From Acidobacteriaceae bacterium (lineage in GTDB: Bacteria; Acidobacteriota; Terriglobia; Terriglobales; Acidobacteriaceae), in NCBI GenBank assembly GCA_003131315.1, contig PKUV01000154.1, positions 67,582 through 131,581 on the forward strand: DNA of 64,000 nucleotides, given 5' to 3'. Positions 50,773 to 60,706 of this stretch are shown here, in pieces. The translations under genes were made by a program, and so were the position numbers. Position 1 is the first letter of the stretch; every line of letters begins with the position of its first letter. The notes under the pieces are model-generated. The model was given only the letters and a program-made list of their open reading frames with translations, had not been told where the DNA came from and ran no database searches.

Positions 50773-52278
50773 CTACAGCCGCGCGCACACCGCCTTGGTC
50801 TGCGTGTAGAGTTCGAGCGCGTCTTTGCCCATCTCGCGTCCCCAACCGGACTGTTTGTAGCCGCCAAACGGCAGCGCCGCGTCGAAGATGTTGTAGCAGT
50901 TGATCCAGACGGTTCCGGCGCGCAGTGCGGCCGCCAGCCGGTGCGCCTTCGAAATGTCCTTCGTCCAGATGCCAGCCGCCAAGCCGTACACCGTGCCGTT
51001 GGCGCGCGGCATGAGTTCTTCCGGATCGTCGAACGGAATCGCCGTCACCACCGGCCCAAAAATTTCTTCCTGCACCACCCTCATGTTGTCTTTCGTATTC
51101 ACCAGCACGGTCGGCTCGACAAAATATCCCTTGTCGCCCACCTTCTTTCCGCCCGCCAGCGCGGTCGCGCCTTCCGACAAGCCAATCTCCAGGTAGTTGC
51201 ACACCCGCTGCAACTGCTCCTCGGAGACGAGCGGTCCCATCGATGTGTCCGGTTCCAGGCCCGATCCAACCTTGATCTTCTTTGCCTTTGCCGCCACTCC
51301 CTCGACCACGCGATCGAAGACCGGCCGCTCCACGAACAGACGCGAACCGGCACAGCAGCATTGTCCGTGATTGAAGAAAATGGCGCTCGCGGAACCGGCG
51401 ATCGCCACATCCAGATCCGCATCCTGGAACACGATGTTCGGCGACTTGCCGCCGAGTTCGAGCGAAACTTTTTTCAGATTTCCCGTGGCCGCGTGCACAA
51501 TTAGCCGGCCCACTTCCGTCGATCCGGTAAACGCAATTTTATCGACCTGGTCGTGCGCTGCCAGAGCCGCGCCCGCCGTCTCGCCATATCCAGGGACGAT
51601 GTTGACCACACCATCCGGAAATCCGGCTTCCATAATCAGCTCGCCCAGACGCAGCGCGGAGAGCGGCGTCTGCTCGGCCGGCTTCAACACCACCGTGCAT
51701 CCCGAGGCCAGCGCCGGCGCCAGCTTCCACGCCGCCATCAGCAGAGGAAAATTCCACGGGATAATCTGCCCCACGACCCCGACCGGCTCGCGGAGCGTGT
51801 ACGCGTGGTAGTTTGCGCCGGGCGTGTACGGCACCGAGAGCGGGATGGTTGTGCCTTCGAGCTTGGTCGCCCATCCCGCCATGTAGCGGAACATATCGAC
51901 GGCGAGCGGAACATCGGCGGCGCGCGCCACGGTGAGCGGCTTGCCGTTATCGAGGGTTTCGAGCGTGGCGAATTCCTCGATGTGCTCTTCCAGCAGGTCG
52001 GCCAGTTTCCACACCAGCTTGCCGCGCTCGGAGGCAGTCAGACGCGACCAGGGACCGCTGTCGAACGCCTTGCGCGCGGCCTTCACGGCAGCGTCAATGT
52101 CCTGCCGATCGCCTTCCGCGACCTGCGCCAGAACTTCGCCGGTGGCCGGGTTGTAGGTTGGGAAAGTCTTGCCCGACGCGGCATTCACCCACTTGCCGTC
52201 GATCAGCATTTTGCGCGGCTTACCAATGAAGTCGCTGACCCGCGAATCAATCTGGATTGGGGAAACTGCAATTCCCAT
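50773..52278 (-). CDS. NAD(P)-dependent aldehyde dehydrogenase
   Basis: 501 residues, usual length. Signatures: PWNFPLLMAAWKLAPALASG, VLKPAEQTPLSALRLGELI, FTGSTEVGRLI, catalytic Glu in LELGGKSPNIVF and catalytic Cys in NHGQCCCAGSRLFV. The motif set is closest to the eukaryote-like ALDH1/ALDH2 group, oxidising short or medium aldehydes to acids. Monocistronic, convergent with the PepSY gene. The substrate cannot be told from sequence. Confidence 0.95.
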   Translation of the reverse strand: MGIAVSPIQIDSRVSDFIGKPRKMLIDGKWVNAASGKTFPTYNPATGEVLAQVAEGDRQDIDAAVKAARKAFDSGPWSRLTASERGKLVWKLADLLEEHIEEFATLETLDNGKPLTVARAADVPLAVDMFRYMAGWATKLEGTTIPLSVPYTPGANYHAYTLREPVGVVGQIIPWNFPLLMAAWKLAPALASGCTVVLKPAEQTPLSALRLGELIMEAGFPDGVVNIVPGYGETAGAALAAHDQVDKIAFTGSTEVGRLIVHAATGNLKKVSLELGGKSPNIVFQDADLDVAIAGSASAIFFNHGQCCCAGSRLFVERPVFDRVVEGVAAKAKKIKVGSGLEPDTSMGPLVSEEQLQRVCNYLEIGLSEGATALAGGKKVGDKGYFVEPTVLVNTKDNMRVVQEEIFGPVVTAIPFDDPEELMPRANGTVYGLAAGIWTKDISKAHRLAAALRAGTVWINCYNIFDAALPFGGYKQSGWGREMGKDALELYTQTKAVCARL

Positions 52279-52376
52279 ACATCCTCCTTCTTAGAACGAG
52301 ATCGAGTGAGAGAAATCCGTTGAGGTGAAATGAATTGGGAAAATAGTAATCCCGCGGGACGGGGAAGGCAACTGCG

Positions 52377-52492
52377 ATTGAGACATTGAGGCATTGAGGC
52401 ATTGAGTCATTGAAAACTTTTAAGCCACGTTAGCCTCTGACTTTCAATGATTCAATGCCTCAATGCCTCAATGACTTAATGCCTCAATGATT
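52377..52492. repeat. Octamer word array forming a long inverted repeat
   Basis: Tandem ATTGAGAC, ATTGAGGC, ATTGAGGC, ATTGAGTC, ATTGAAAA (52377-52416) face six reverse-complement units of the CAATGCCT type (52445-52492). Same words as 47741-47847. The array begins directly after the stop codon of the gene at 52494 and could serve as its terminator. Confidence 0.8.
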
Positions 52493-52493
52493 C

Positions 52494-53534
52494 TTACTTG
52501 ATCTCCTTCATCGCCATGAGCGAACCGTAGTCGCGGCCGGAGGCCTCCACTGCTCGCGCTACCACTCCGGCAAAAGCTTCGCGAAATTCGGGAAACTTCG
52601 CCACCAGGGCCTTGATCACGGCCGTATTTTCCTGAAACGCGCGCGCGGTATTCGATACATCGGCGGCCTGGTACTTGACGACCACGTCAAGATCGTCGCC
52701 CACGGCCAGCGGAAAGATTTCGGTCAAATGATAGATCTTGCCGCCGGCGCTCATATCCACGGTGTTCCCGTTCGCGGGCACATCGGCGGGTTGCGTTGCC
52801 TGGGTCTCGTCGTAGAGTTTGTCGGTGGCGAGAGTGCTCATGAAGTCCACTGGAGCGGACAGAGCGATCGCCTCGCGGTAATACAGCCAGGAGTTGTGAT
52901 TCTGCGCCTTAGTCTTGAAATCGCGGGCGCGCTGGGTGAACCATGCGGCATCGTGTCCGGACGCCTGCGAGGATTTGGCGTAAAAACCTGCCAGTTTCCA
53001 GTCAACGCCTGCCTGCTGCAGGACGAAAGTCAGCGTCCTGGCATCATGGCCGCCGTTCACGTCGAGAATGGTCACGCCGTACTTACCGGGCGGCAGATTA
53101 TTCAGGACAAATACCGCGCTATCCTTCGTTTGTCCCGACTTCCCAAATACTCCGCACAGAAATTCAGCGCGTGCGAGCGGTTCCGGGCCATCGGCGGTCA
53201 GCAAAAAGGGCGGCCGAACCGTTGCTTTTGCCGCGGCGAACGCGGCCTGGTTCTCTTTGACTGCCGCTTCGATTCCGCCAAAACTGGCTGCCACGGAGGC
53301 AATGGAGTTCTGCTTCAGGCCAGCCACATCGCCGCGCGCCGACATGTCGAAATAGCGCGTCGCTGCGGCTTCGATCGCCGTTCGCACCGAGGCATCCATG
53401 TCCGCGGCGCTCTGGCAGCTCTGGGCGTGGGCCGATGCTCCCAGAAGCAGCAGCCACAGCCATCGCTGGCAGCGCCGTCGAATCGGGAGCGTGGGTTTCG
53501 AAGCAATACCCAAAGGGAAAGCCTCCGCTGGCAT
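52494..53534 (-). CDS. Secreted hypothetical protein
   Basis: 346 residues from ATG 53534; the frame is open much further upstream, but only as antisense of the neighbouring gene. A signal region (RRCQRWLWLLLLGASAHA, cleavage near residue 36) is followed by an all-helical N-terminal part (ADMDASVRTAIEAAATRYFD) and a middle beta-rich part (SAVFVLNNLPPGKYGVTILD, DWKLAGFYAKSSQASGHDAA). The stretch LPPGKYGV-x-x-L resembles family proteins that sense or carry small molecules, but no name can be given. Divergent from the STN-domain gene. Confidence 0.65.
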   Translation of the reverse strand: MPAEAFPLGIASKPTLPIRRRCQRWLWLLLLGASAHAQSCQSAADMDASVRTAIEAAATRYFDMSARGDVAGLKQNSIASVAASFGGIEAAVKENQAAFAAAKATVRPPFLLTADGPEPLARAEFLCGVFGKSGQTKDSAVFVLNNLPPGKYGVTILDVNGGHDARTLTFVLQQAGVDWKLAGFYAKSSQASGHDAAWFTQRARDFKTKAQNHNSWLYYREAIALSAPVDFMSTLATDKLYDETQATQPADVPANGNTVDMSAGGKIYHLTEIFPLAVGDDLDVVVKYQAADVSNTARAFQENTAVIKALVAKFPEFREAFAGVVARAVEASGRDYGSLMAMKEIK

Positions 53535-53714
53535 TTTACTTGCTGTTAGATCAGAGGATAGTCTAAATGCTTGCAAAGGCTGTACCTGCAATGGGTCGTT
53601 CGTAATCAATACGCAAGAAATAAGGCCCTCCAGCGTTCTACAGGCGGTGGTAAAATCAGGCAGGGCGCAGTGGCTGCGGAACGCTTGGCCGCTCGCGAAA
53701 AAGGGGAGATTCTG

Positions 53715-54608
53715 ATGCCGCGCACACGCAAATGGATTGCTTTGGGGCTCTTGCTGGCAGCTCCGGTCCTTCTTGCGCAGACTGCTCTTGTGCAGACACC
53801 TGCCCAGGCCGCCGCGCCGACCACCACCCGGCACCACAAGTCCCATAAGACCCAGAAGCAACTCGTGCTCCCGCCGTTGCCAAGCGGCCCGCTGAGTCAG
53901 TTGCCGATGGACCAGATTCCGGCAACGCCAGCGAAAGTCAGCTATCAAGGCGGGTTGCTGACAATCTCGGCTCAGAATTCGACTTTGGGCGAAATCCTGC
54001 GCGATGTGCGCAAGCTCACGGGTGCTTCGATTGAAATTCCTCAGGGCTCAGGCGCGAACGAGCGAGTGGTCACTCACCTCGGCCCGGGAGCGCCACGGGA
54101 TGTCCTGGCGGGATTGCTCAACGGCTCGGCGTTCAATTACGTGATGCTGGGTTCAAGCTCGGATCCCACGGCTATTGCGAGCGTGATCCTTACGGCAAAG
54201 CCATCGTCGTCGGGAGACACCCAGACCGCCGCGAACGTGTATCAGAACAATCCGGGGGCGATGCCTCCGAACCGCTTTCCCCCGCCTCAGCCGTTCAACC
54301 AGCAGCTCATCGTCCCGCAACCGGGGAACGGACAACCTGGGGTTGGACAACCGGCGAATGCCGAAGGCGACGACAGCAAAGATGATGAGGATAACGCCGA
54401 CGACAACGCCGACGATCAGGCCCAGGCTCAGCCCGGACAACCTGGACAGCCCGACATGACTGGCGCAAATGTCCAGGACCAGCAGCAGCAACCGGACCCA
54501 AACCAGCCCAACGCGGGGCCGAAGACCCCCGAGCAGATTCTGGAGATGCTCCGCAGACAACAACCGGGGGCGTCCGTCATGACTCCCCCGCCGCCGCCCC
54601 AGCAGTAG
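53715..54608 (+). CDS. Secreted STN-domain protein with acidic/Pro-Gln tail
   Basis: 297 residues from ATG 53715, behind AGGGGAG. Signal peptide (RKWIALGLLLAAPVLLAQTA). Residues about 78-145 form an STN/secretin-N-like domain (GGLLTISAQNSTLGEILRDV, ANERVVTHLGPGAPRDVLAG, AFNYVMLGSS). The remaining half is disordered: an Asp-rich block (DDSKDDEDNADDNADD, about 218-233) within Pro/Gln/Asn-rich sequence. STN domains occur at the N-terminus of TonB receptors and secretins; as a stand-alone protein this may be a periplasmic adaptor. Role unknown. Confidence 0.7.
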   Translation: MPRTRKWIALGLLLAAPVLLAQTALVQTPAQAAAPTTTRHHKSHKTQKQLVLPPLPSGPLSQLPMDQIPATPAKVSYQGGLLTISAQNSTLGEILRDVRKLTGASIEIPQGSGANERVVTHLGPGAPRDVLAGLLNGSAFNYVMLGSSSDPTAIASVILTAKPSSSGDTQTAANVYQNNPGAMPPNRFPPPQPFNQQLIVPQPGNGQPGVGQPANAEGDDSKDDEDNADDNADDQAQAQPGQPGQPDMTGANVQDQQQQPDPNQPNAGPKTPEQILEMLRRQQPGASVMTPPPPPQQ

Positions 54609-55035
54609 CCCCGTATCTCTGGGCGTCCAGTGGGCACACTATTCCATAGGACTCAACGGAAAGATTGCGGGCGCGCTTAGTCGCCGCTCACGTGGCTTTG
54701 ATGGGGTACCAATGCCGAAAGGATATTGGACGGTCGAGAGGGGTTGACGGCGGCCAATACACCGCTAATTGCGCAATACGCGCCGAAGACACCCAAAACC
54801 ACACTCAAGATTGCGGTGCTGCCGATCAAAAATGCTGCGGAAAGTCCGTTCACGTTACTGGCCCTTGCTGGCAGCCACCCTGCGAAGCGCGCGGCTGCAA
54901 ATGTTTTACTCTATCCGCATTTGACCCCCGCCGCTGTTAACAACTAAGATACGAGAATCGAAACTGCGTATCTCCACTCTCCAACATTTCCCAGGACCCG
55001 TCCACGTTACGGAAGTCCATATAGCTTTGTGTTAA
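54609..55035. other. Intergenic region before uvrA
   Basis: A 73-residue open frame (54726-54947) is present but has no recognisable features or RBS. No RNA, repeat or SOS (LexA) box was recognised. Confidence 0.35.
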
Positions 55036-57870
55036 ATGGCCATCACCAGGATTTCGGTGCGCGGCGCGCGCCAGCACAACCTGAAGAATATTGACGTCGA
55101 AATTCCTCGCAATACTTTGACGGTCATAACGGGCCTGAGCGGCTCCGGAAAATCCTCGCTCGCTTTCGATACGATTTACGCCGAAGGCCAGCGCCGCTAC
55201 GTCGAAACGCTTTCCGCCTATGCCCGCCAGTTTCTCGACCAGATGGAGCGCCCCGACGTCGACTCGATCGACGGCCTCAGTCCAGCGATTTCCATCGAGC
55301 AGAAAACCACCAGCCGCAGTCCGCGCTCCACCGTCGGCACCATCACCGAGATCTACGATTACCTGCGCCTGCTCTACTCTTCGATCGGTGTGCCCCATTG
55401 CCCGACTTGCGGCAAGCCCATCACCCGCCAGTCTGCCGAGCAGATCGTGCAGCGCGTTATGGCACTCACGCCCGACGACCGCGTCATGATCATGGCGCCC
55501 ATCGTTCGCGGCCGCAAAGGCGAATTCAAAAAAGAAATGGAGAAACTTGTCCAGCACGGTTTCTCCCGCGCCCGCGTCGATGGCGAACTGGTGAACCTTG
55601 AGGACGACCTCTCCCTCGACAAGCGCAAGAACCACACCATCGAAGTCGTCGTGGATCGCCTGCTGGTCAAGCCCGGAATCGAACACCGCCTCGAACTCTC
55701 CGTCGGGCTGGCCATGAAACTCGGCGGCGGTCTCGTCCTGGTCGCCGTCGTCAACGGAGACGAAACGCTCTATTCCGCGCGCCTCGCCTGCCCTGACTGT
55801 GGCATTAGCGTTCCGCAACTTGAGCCGCGGTCGTTCTCGTTCAACAGTTCCTATGGAGCCTGTCCCGAGTGTCACGGCCTCGGAAGCCGCTACGATCTGG
55901 ATCCTGGCAAGGTGATTGTCGATTGGTCGAAGCCGCTGCTCGATGGCGGACTGGGCCCCGGTTCGTCATCGCAGAACCTTATTCGCAGCCTGCAGTTGGT
56001 TGTCCAAGCCTACGGTTTCGACTTGACGACGCCCTTCGAGAAATTTCCCGACAAGATTCAGAACCTCCTGCTGTACGGCGAACCGCAGCGCGGGGGCAAG
56101 ACTGGTTTTCTGGGGATTCTTGGCCACCTCAAGCAGAATCTCGAGGCCTCGACTTCCGATACCTATCGCGAATATCTGCTCGATTTCATGTCGGCCACCG
56201 AATGTTCCGTGTGCCACGGCAAGCGTCTGCGTCCGGAAAGCCTGGCAGTGAAAGTGAACGGCATGTCTATTGCCGATTTCACCAGCCTCCCGATTGCGCG
56301 CGCTCTCGACGCCGCGCGCAGGATCAAACTGACCGGCAGGGAACTGACCATCGCCGGGCGCATCGCGCACGAAATCACCGAGCGCCTCGAATTCCTGCAC
56401 AACGTCGGACTCGGCTACCTCTCGCTCGGCCGCTCCGCCGCCACACTCTCGGGTGGAGAAGGCCAGCGCATCCGCCTCGCGACTCAGATCGGATCCAAGC
56501 TGCGCGGCGTCCTCTATGTTCTCGACGAACCTTCCATCGGCCTCCACCACCGCGACAACGGGCGCCTTTTGGCCGCGCTAGAAAACTTGCGCGACCTCGG
56601 CAATACCGTCCTCGTCGTCGAGCACGATGAAGAAACCATCCGGCGCGCCGACTATGTCATCGACCTTGGCCCCGGCGCCGGTCGTCATGGAGGCGAGTTG
56701 GTCGCCGCCGGAACGCCCGCCGAAATCATGAACTCGCCCGCCTCCCTCACCGGCGCCTACATCTCCGGACGCCAGCAGATCGCCATGCTCCCCCAGCGTC
56801 GCAGCCCGAATGGGAAAGCCATCACCATCCTCGGCGCGCGCGCGAACAACCTCAAGAATCTCGACGTAGTTTTTCCGCTCGGCGTGATGACGGTTGTGAC
56901 CGGTGTTTCCGGCTCCGGCAAATCGACCCTGGTCAACGACATCCTGTACCGCGCGCTCGCCAAGCAGCTCTATCGGTCCCGCGAGGAACCCGGCACTCAC
57001 AAAGCCATCACCGGAACGGAGCTGATCGACAAGGTCATTCGCATCGACCAGTCTCCCATCGGCCGCACCCCGCGCTCCAATCCCGCAACCTATACCGGTA
57101 TCTTCGCCCAGGTTCGCGACCTCTACGCCATGCTGCCCGAATCCCGCGAGCGCGGATACAAACCCGGACGCTTCTCCTTCAACGTTCCCGGCGGACGCTG
57201 CGAGGCCTGCCAGGGCGGAGGCCAGCGCCGCATCGAAATGAACTTCCTGCCCGACGTCTACGTGCAGTGCGAAGTCTGCGGCGGTCGCCGCTACAACCAC
57301 GAAACGCTGTCGGTTCACTACAACGGCTCTTCCATCGCCGACCTGCTCGAAACCCCCGTATCGGACGTGCTCCAGATTCTCGAAAACATCCCGCAGGTCA
57401 AGCAAAAGTTGCAAACGCTGGTCGACGTTGGCCTCGGATACATTCACCTCGGTCAATCTGCCGTCACTCTCTCCGGCGGCGAAGCCCAGCGCATCAAGCT
57501 CGCCCGCGAACTCGGCAAGCGCCAGACCGGGAAAACTCTTTATCTGCTGGATGAGCCGACAACCGGATTGCACTTCGACGATGTGCGCAAGTTGCTCGAC
57601 GTCCTCCACCGACTCACCGATCTCGGAAACACGGTCATCATCATCGAACACAATCTCGACGTAATCCGCAACGCCGACTGGATCCTCGATCTCGGCCCCG
57701 AAGGCGGAGAAGAAGGTGGCCGCATCGTTGCCCAAGGCACGCCAGAACAAATCGCGCGCGTGAAGAAGTCCTACACAGGCCAGGCGCTGACTGAGTATTT
57801 CAATGGGTCGGTAAGAAATGGATCGGCAAAAAGCGTGCTCGCGCCCACTGGAACGGGGGATCTCGCGTGA
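55036..57870 (+). CDS. uvrA: Excinuclease ABC subunit A
   Basis: 944 residues, full length. Two ABC ATPase halves: Walker A motifs [13 protein letters not shown] (about 33-45) and [13 protein letters not shown] (about 627-639); signatures [15 protein letters not shown] and [15 protein letters not shown]; Walker B with [16 protein letters not shown] and [15 protein letters not shown]. Zinc modules CPTC...CPDC/CPEC and CEAC...CEVC are intact. UvrA dimers recognise bulky DNA damage and load UvrB. The stop overlaps the next gene as ATGA. Confidence 0.98.
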   Translation: MAITRISVRGARQHNLKNIDVEIPRNTLTVITGLSGSGKSSLAFDTIYAEGQRRYVETLSAYARQFLDQMERPDVDSIDGLSPAISIEQKTTSRSPRSTVGTITEIYDYLRLLYSSIGVPHCPTCGKPITRQSAEQIVQRVMALTPDDRVMIMAPIVRGRKGEFKKEMEKLVQHGFSRARVDGELVNLEDDLSLDKRKNHTIEVVVDRLLVKPGIEHRLELSVGLAMKLGGGLVLVAVVNGDETLYSARLACPDCGISVPQLEPRSFSFNSSYGACPECHGLGSRYDLDPGKVIVDWSKPLLDGGLGPGSSSQNLIRSLQLVVQAYGFDLTTPFEKFPDKIQNLLLYGEPQRGGKTGFLGILGHLKQNLEASTSDTYREYLLDFMSATECSVCHGKRLRPESLAVKVNGMSIADFTSLPIARALDAARRIKLTGRELTIAGRIAHEITERLEFLHNVGLGYLSLGRSAATLSGGEGQRIRLATQIGSKLRGVLYVLDEPSIGLHHRDNGRLLAALENLRDLGNTVLVVEHDEETIRRADYVIDLGPGAGRHGGELVAAGTPAEIMNSPASLTGAYISGRQQIAMLPQRRSPNGKAITILGARANNLKNLDVVFPLGVMTVVTGVSGSGKSTLVNDILYRALAKQLYRSREEPGTHKAITGTELIDKVIRIDQSPIGRTPRSNPATYTGIFAQVRDLYAMLPESRERGYKPGRFSFNVPGGRCEACQGGGQRRIEMNFLPDVYVQCEVCGGRRYNHETLSVHYNGSSIADLLETPVSDVLQILENIPQVKQKLQTLVDVGLGYIHLGQSAVTLSGGEAQRIKLARELGKRQTGKTLYLLDEPTTGLHFDDVRKLLDVLHRLTDLGNTVIIIEHNLDVIRNADWILDLGPEGGEEGGRIVAQGTPEQIARVKKSYTGQALTEYFNGSVRNGSAKSVLAPTGTGDLA

Positions 57871-58808
57871 ACTTTTCTCCTGACGATCTCCCCGAGAGTC
57901 CAACGCCAACGCAAACTCCACAGCCCGCAGATGCGCTTGTGGAGGGACGGGCGCCCTCGCCCGTCCAAGCCGAGCGCAGCTCGGCAGATGCCGGTGGTCA
58001 TAGCGATGCTGGATTCGCTTTAGCCGCCAGTCACCTTTCTGACGGCCAACCCGCCGAACTCATCCCCGCCGCGCCAGCGGATCCCGCGTGGAATGGCTGG
58101 GATGTTCTCCGCCTGGTATTCCTCACGATCGTTGCGCTCTTCGTCGGTGTGTTTGCCGTGCTGCTCATCGCCCGCTGGAGGGTGTATCCGCACACGGCCC
58201 TCGGCGAAATCGCTCGCGTCCCGCTGGTCGTCATCGCGGGACAATCCCTGGCGTACCTTCTCATCCTCGCCTACATGTACGTTCTCGTTACGCGCGAGCG
58301 CCGCCGTCCCGATTTTCTCGCGGCCATCCACTGGAACTGGCCTTCCAGCATTGCCGTTTACGTGTTGGCGGGCTTCGCGCTTTCGCTGGCTCTGCAAGGT
58401 CTGGCCCATTTTTTGCCGATGCCGAAAGAACTGCCGATCGACAGCTTTTTCCGCACCCCCGCCGAAGCCTGGGCGCTCAGCATCCTCAGCGTCACCCTCG
58501 CGCCGCTGATGGAAGAGCTTTTTTTTCGCGCCTTTCTTTATCCTGTGCTCGCGCGCCGCCTCGGTTTGCCGGTTGCCGTTTTCCTGACCGCGCTAGGTTT
58601 CGCCCTGCTCCACGGCGCGCAACTGATGTTCTCCTGGGGACCGGTGCTCGTGATCTTCCTCGTCGGCCTCGTCCTGACGATGGTGCGAGCCAAACAAAAT
58701 TCCGTCTCCGCCAGCCTGCTCATCCACACGGCCTACAACGCAACCATCACCGTAGCGATGTTCGCCGCCACCGACGGCTTTCGCCATCTGGAGAAACTCA
58801 ATCAATAG
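57867..58808 (+). CDS. CPBP-family intramembrane metalloprotease
   Basis: 313 residues. A Pro/Ala-rich, probably disordered N-terminus (1-75) leads into about seven membrane segments. The CPBP (Abi/CAAX-protease-like) motifs are [16 protein letters not shown] (Glu-Glu and Arg), [10 protein letters not shown] (His) and [11 protein letters not shown] (His/Asn). Its ATG overlaps the uvrA stop, so it is co-translated with uvrA, which is unexpected functionally. The N-terminus is partly made of a REP-like palindrome (57939-57985), giving the segment [19 protein letters not shown]. Substrate unknown. Confidence 0.88.
   Translation: MNFSPDDLPESPTPTQTPQPADALVEGRAPSPVQAERSSADAGGHSDAGFALAASHLSDGQPAELIPAAPADPAWNGWDVLRLVFLTIVALFVGVFAVLLIARWRVYPHTALGEIARVPLVVIAGQSLAYLLILAYMYVLVTRERRRPDFLAAIHWNWPSSIAVYVLAGFALSLALQGLAHFLPMPKELPIDSFFRTPAEAWALSILSVTLAPLMEELFFRAFLYPVLARRLGLPVAVFLTALGFALLHGAQLMFSWGPVLVIFLVGLVLTMVRAKQNSVSASLLIHTAYNATITVAMFAATDGFRHLEKLNQ
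57939..57985. repeat. REP-like double hairpin inside a coding region
   Basis: GTGGAG then GGACGGGCG-CCCT-CGCCCGTCC (57945-57966) and GCCGAGC-GCA-GCTCGGC (57969-57985), both perfect hairpins. The same two-hairpin layout recurs at 61431-61474 and its second half at 60667-60683. Located in the disordered N-terminus of the CPBP protease. Confidence 0.75.
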
Positions 58809-58812
58809 AGTT

Positions 58813-58873
58813 CCCAGTTCTCAGTTCTCAGAAAAGGCACCCGCGCTGGAACACTGAGAACTGAGAACTTGGG
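58813..58873. repeat. Inverted heptamer array before pyrE
   Basis: CCC followed by AGTTCTC-AGTTCTC-AG (58813-58831) faces its reverse complement (58854-58873) with a one-base bulge. The repeat lies 5 bases after the CPBP stop codon and 27 bases before pyrE. It can form a terminator-like hairpin. The word is the same as in 61863-61897. Confidence 0.75.
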
Positions 58874-58900
58874 CCTCAGCCCATGCTATCGTAGAAATCA

Positions 58901-59467
58901 ATGTCCACCGCACGACAAGAGCTGTTGGAAATGCTGGCGCACAAATCATTTCGCCTGGGTGAATTCAAGTTGTCCTCCGGCGGCACCAGTGACTATTACA
59001 TCGACTGCCGCGCCACTACGCTCGACGCCCGTGGCGCGCAACTAGTCGGCCAAGTATTCCTCGATGAAATGCGCGGCCAAGGCTGGCACGCCGACGCCAT
59101 CGGCGGACTGACTATGGGCGCCGACCCCATCGTCGTAGCCGCCGCCGTCACCAGCGGCACTCTGCACGGCTTCCTCGTGCGTAAGGCCGAGAAGCAGCAC
59201 GGCACCGCCCAGCGCATCGAAGGCTTCCGCGAAAAAGGCGCGCGCGTGGTCATCGTGGACGACGTTTGCACCACCGGCTCCTCCACCGTGCAAGCCATCG
59301 AAGCAGCCCGCGACTTCGGCTTCGAAGTGGTCGGCGTGATGTGCCTGGTCGAGCGCCAGGACGCGCACGGCCGTCCCAGTGTAGAAAAAGCCGCAGCGCC
59401 CGCAAACTTCATCTCGATCTTTACGGCAACTGATGTGAGGAAACAACATTTGGAGATCAGTGAATAG
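58901..59467 (+). CDS. pyrE: Orotate phosphoribosyltransferase
   Basis: 188 residues. PRPP-binding loop VVIVDDVCTTGSSTVQAIEA (about 111-130), HKSFRLGEFKLSSGGTSDYYIDCR at the N-terminus split over the substrate site, and the flexible loop RKAEKQHGTAQRIEG. It makes orotidine monophosphate from orotate and PRPP. The stop codon TAG lies in the first unit of the GTGGATA word array that follows. Confidence 0.93.
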   Translation: MSTARQELLEMLAHKSFRLGEFKLSSGGTSDYYIDCRATTLDARGAQLVGQVFLDEMRGQGWHADAIGGLTMGADPIVVAAAVTSGTLHGFLVRKAEKQHGTAQRIEGFREKGARVVIVDDVCTTGSSTVQAIEAARDFGFEVVGVMCLVERQDAHGRPSVEKAAAPANFISIFTATDVRKQHLEISE

Positions 59468-59615
59468 TGATCAGTGGATAGTGGATAGTGAATAGTGATT
59501 GCGGGGCGAGCGAAAACGCAATTGCGACAAAAGGTTCGATCTATCCACTATCCACTATCCACTATCAACTATCCACTAGCTCTGCGAACGGCGAACGACG
59601 AACAGCGAACGACGA
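59462..59615. repeat. Heptamer word arrays between pyrE and mtnA
   Basis: GTGGATA-type words (59462-59500) face TATCCAC-type words (59538-59579), able to form a long hairpin. Directly after it come CGAACGR words (59584-59612: GCGAACG, GCGAACG, ACGAACA, GCGAACG). The array fills the entire gap and ends only 2 bases before the mtnA start, leaving no room for a conventional leader. Confidence 0.8.
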
Positions 59616-59617
59616 CA

Positions 59618-60661
59618 ATGATCCAAACTCTCGAATGGACCCCCCACGGCGTAGTCTTCATCGATCAGACGAAGCTGCCCACCGAAGAAGTCTACGTAAC
59701 CTGCACCACGCACCAGCAGGTCGCCGACGTGATCCGGAACATGGTGGTGCGCGGCGCACCCGCCATTGGCGTTGCCGCCGCCATGGGCATCGCGTTGGGC
59801 GTGAAAAATTCCAAAGCGGAGACCCTCGCCGATCTCAAGAAAGAGTTCGACCAGATTTGCGAAACCATCCGCCAGACGCGCCCCACCGCCGTCAACCTGT
59901 TTTGGGCGATTCGCCGCATGACGGAGAAATTTGAATCTCTCCGCATCCGCCCCATCGCGCAGATCCAGCAGGCGTTGATCGAAGAATCCCAGCGCATGCA
60001 TGCCGAAGATATCGCCGCCAACCAGGCCATGGGACGCCACGGCGCCACCCTCATGCCGTCGAGCGGCGGCGTGCTCACCCACTGCAATGCCGGAGCGCTC
60101 GCCACCGCCGGCTACGGCACCGCGCTCGGCGTCATCCGCGCGGCCGTCGAACAAGGCAAGAAGATTCACGTTTACGCCGACGAAACGCGTCCCTTCCTGC
60201 AAGGCTCGCGCCTCACCGCCTGGGAGCTGATGAAAGACGGCATTCCCACCACCGTCATCTCCGACAACATGGCGGGAGCCATGATGCAGCAAGGCAAAAT
60301 CGGAGCCATCGTCGTAGGTGCCGACCGCATTGCCGCCAACGGAGACGTGGCCAACAAAATCGGCACCTACACCGTAGCCGTCCTCGCCAAAGAGCACGGC
60401 ATTCCGTTCTACGTCGCGGCGCCGATTTCAACCGTCGATCTCGAAACGCCCGACGGCAGTAAAATACCAATCGAGCAGCGCCCCGCAAGAGAAGTCACGC
60501 ACATCGCCGGCAAGCAGATGGTCCCCGACGGAGTCCAGGTCGAAAACCCCGCCTTCGACGTAACCCCCGCAAAATACGTAGCCGCCATCATTACCGAACG
60601 AGGCATAGCCCGCGCGCCGTATGTCGAATCGCTAAGGAAACTGTCGGAGGCGTCTACGTAG
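59618..60661 (+). CDS. mtnA: Methylthioribose-1-phosphate isomerase
   Basis: 347 residues from ATG 59618; the open frame begins earlier but there it is made of word repeats. Family motifs: [19 protein letters not shown] (about 39-57), [20 protein letters not shown] (catalytic Cys), [40 protein letters not shown] (catalytic Asp) and [11 protein letters not shown]. It isomerises MTR-1-P to MTRu-1-P in methionine salvage; the fold is shared with eIF2B, and close paralogues act on ribose-1-phosphates. Its TAG stop (60659-60661) is formed by the GTAG of a REP-like element. No other salvage gene is nearby. Confidence 0.93.
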   Translation: MIQTLEWTPHGVVFIDQTKLPTEEVYVTCTTHQQVADVIRNMVVRGAPAIGVAAAMGIALGVKNSKAETLADLKKEFDQICETIRQTRPTAVNLFWAIRRMTEKFESLRIRPIAQIQQALIEESQRMHAEDIAANQAMGRHGATLMPSSGGVLTHCNAGALATAGYGTALGVIRAAVEQGKKIHVYADETRPFLQGSRLTAWELMKDGIPTTVISDNMAGAMMQQGKIGAIVVGADRIAANGDVANKIGTYTVAVLAKEHGIPFYVAAPISTVDLETPDGSKIPIEQRPAREVTHIAGKQMVPDGVQVENPAFDVTPAKYVAAIITERGIARAPYVESLRKLSEAST

Positions 60662-60683
60662 GGACAGCCGAGCGCAGCTCGGC
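60658..60683. repeat. REP-like element (single hairpin) at the mtnA stop
   Basis: GTAG (60658-60661) followed by GGACA and the perfect hairpin GCCGAGC-GCA-GCTCGGC (60667-60683), identical to the second hairpin at 57969. The first hairpin of the family is missing. Confidence 0.7.
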
Positions 60684-60706
60684 AGTTCCTCTCGAACCTA
60701 TCCCAG

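Noticed and set aside
56578-57921. Long minus-strand frame opposite uvrA
   Set aside because: Shadow of conserved uvrA codons with GC-rich third positions.
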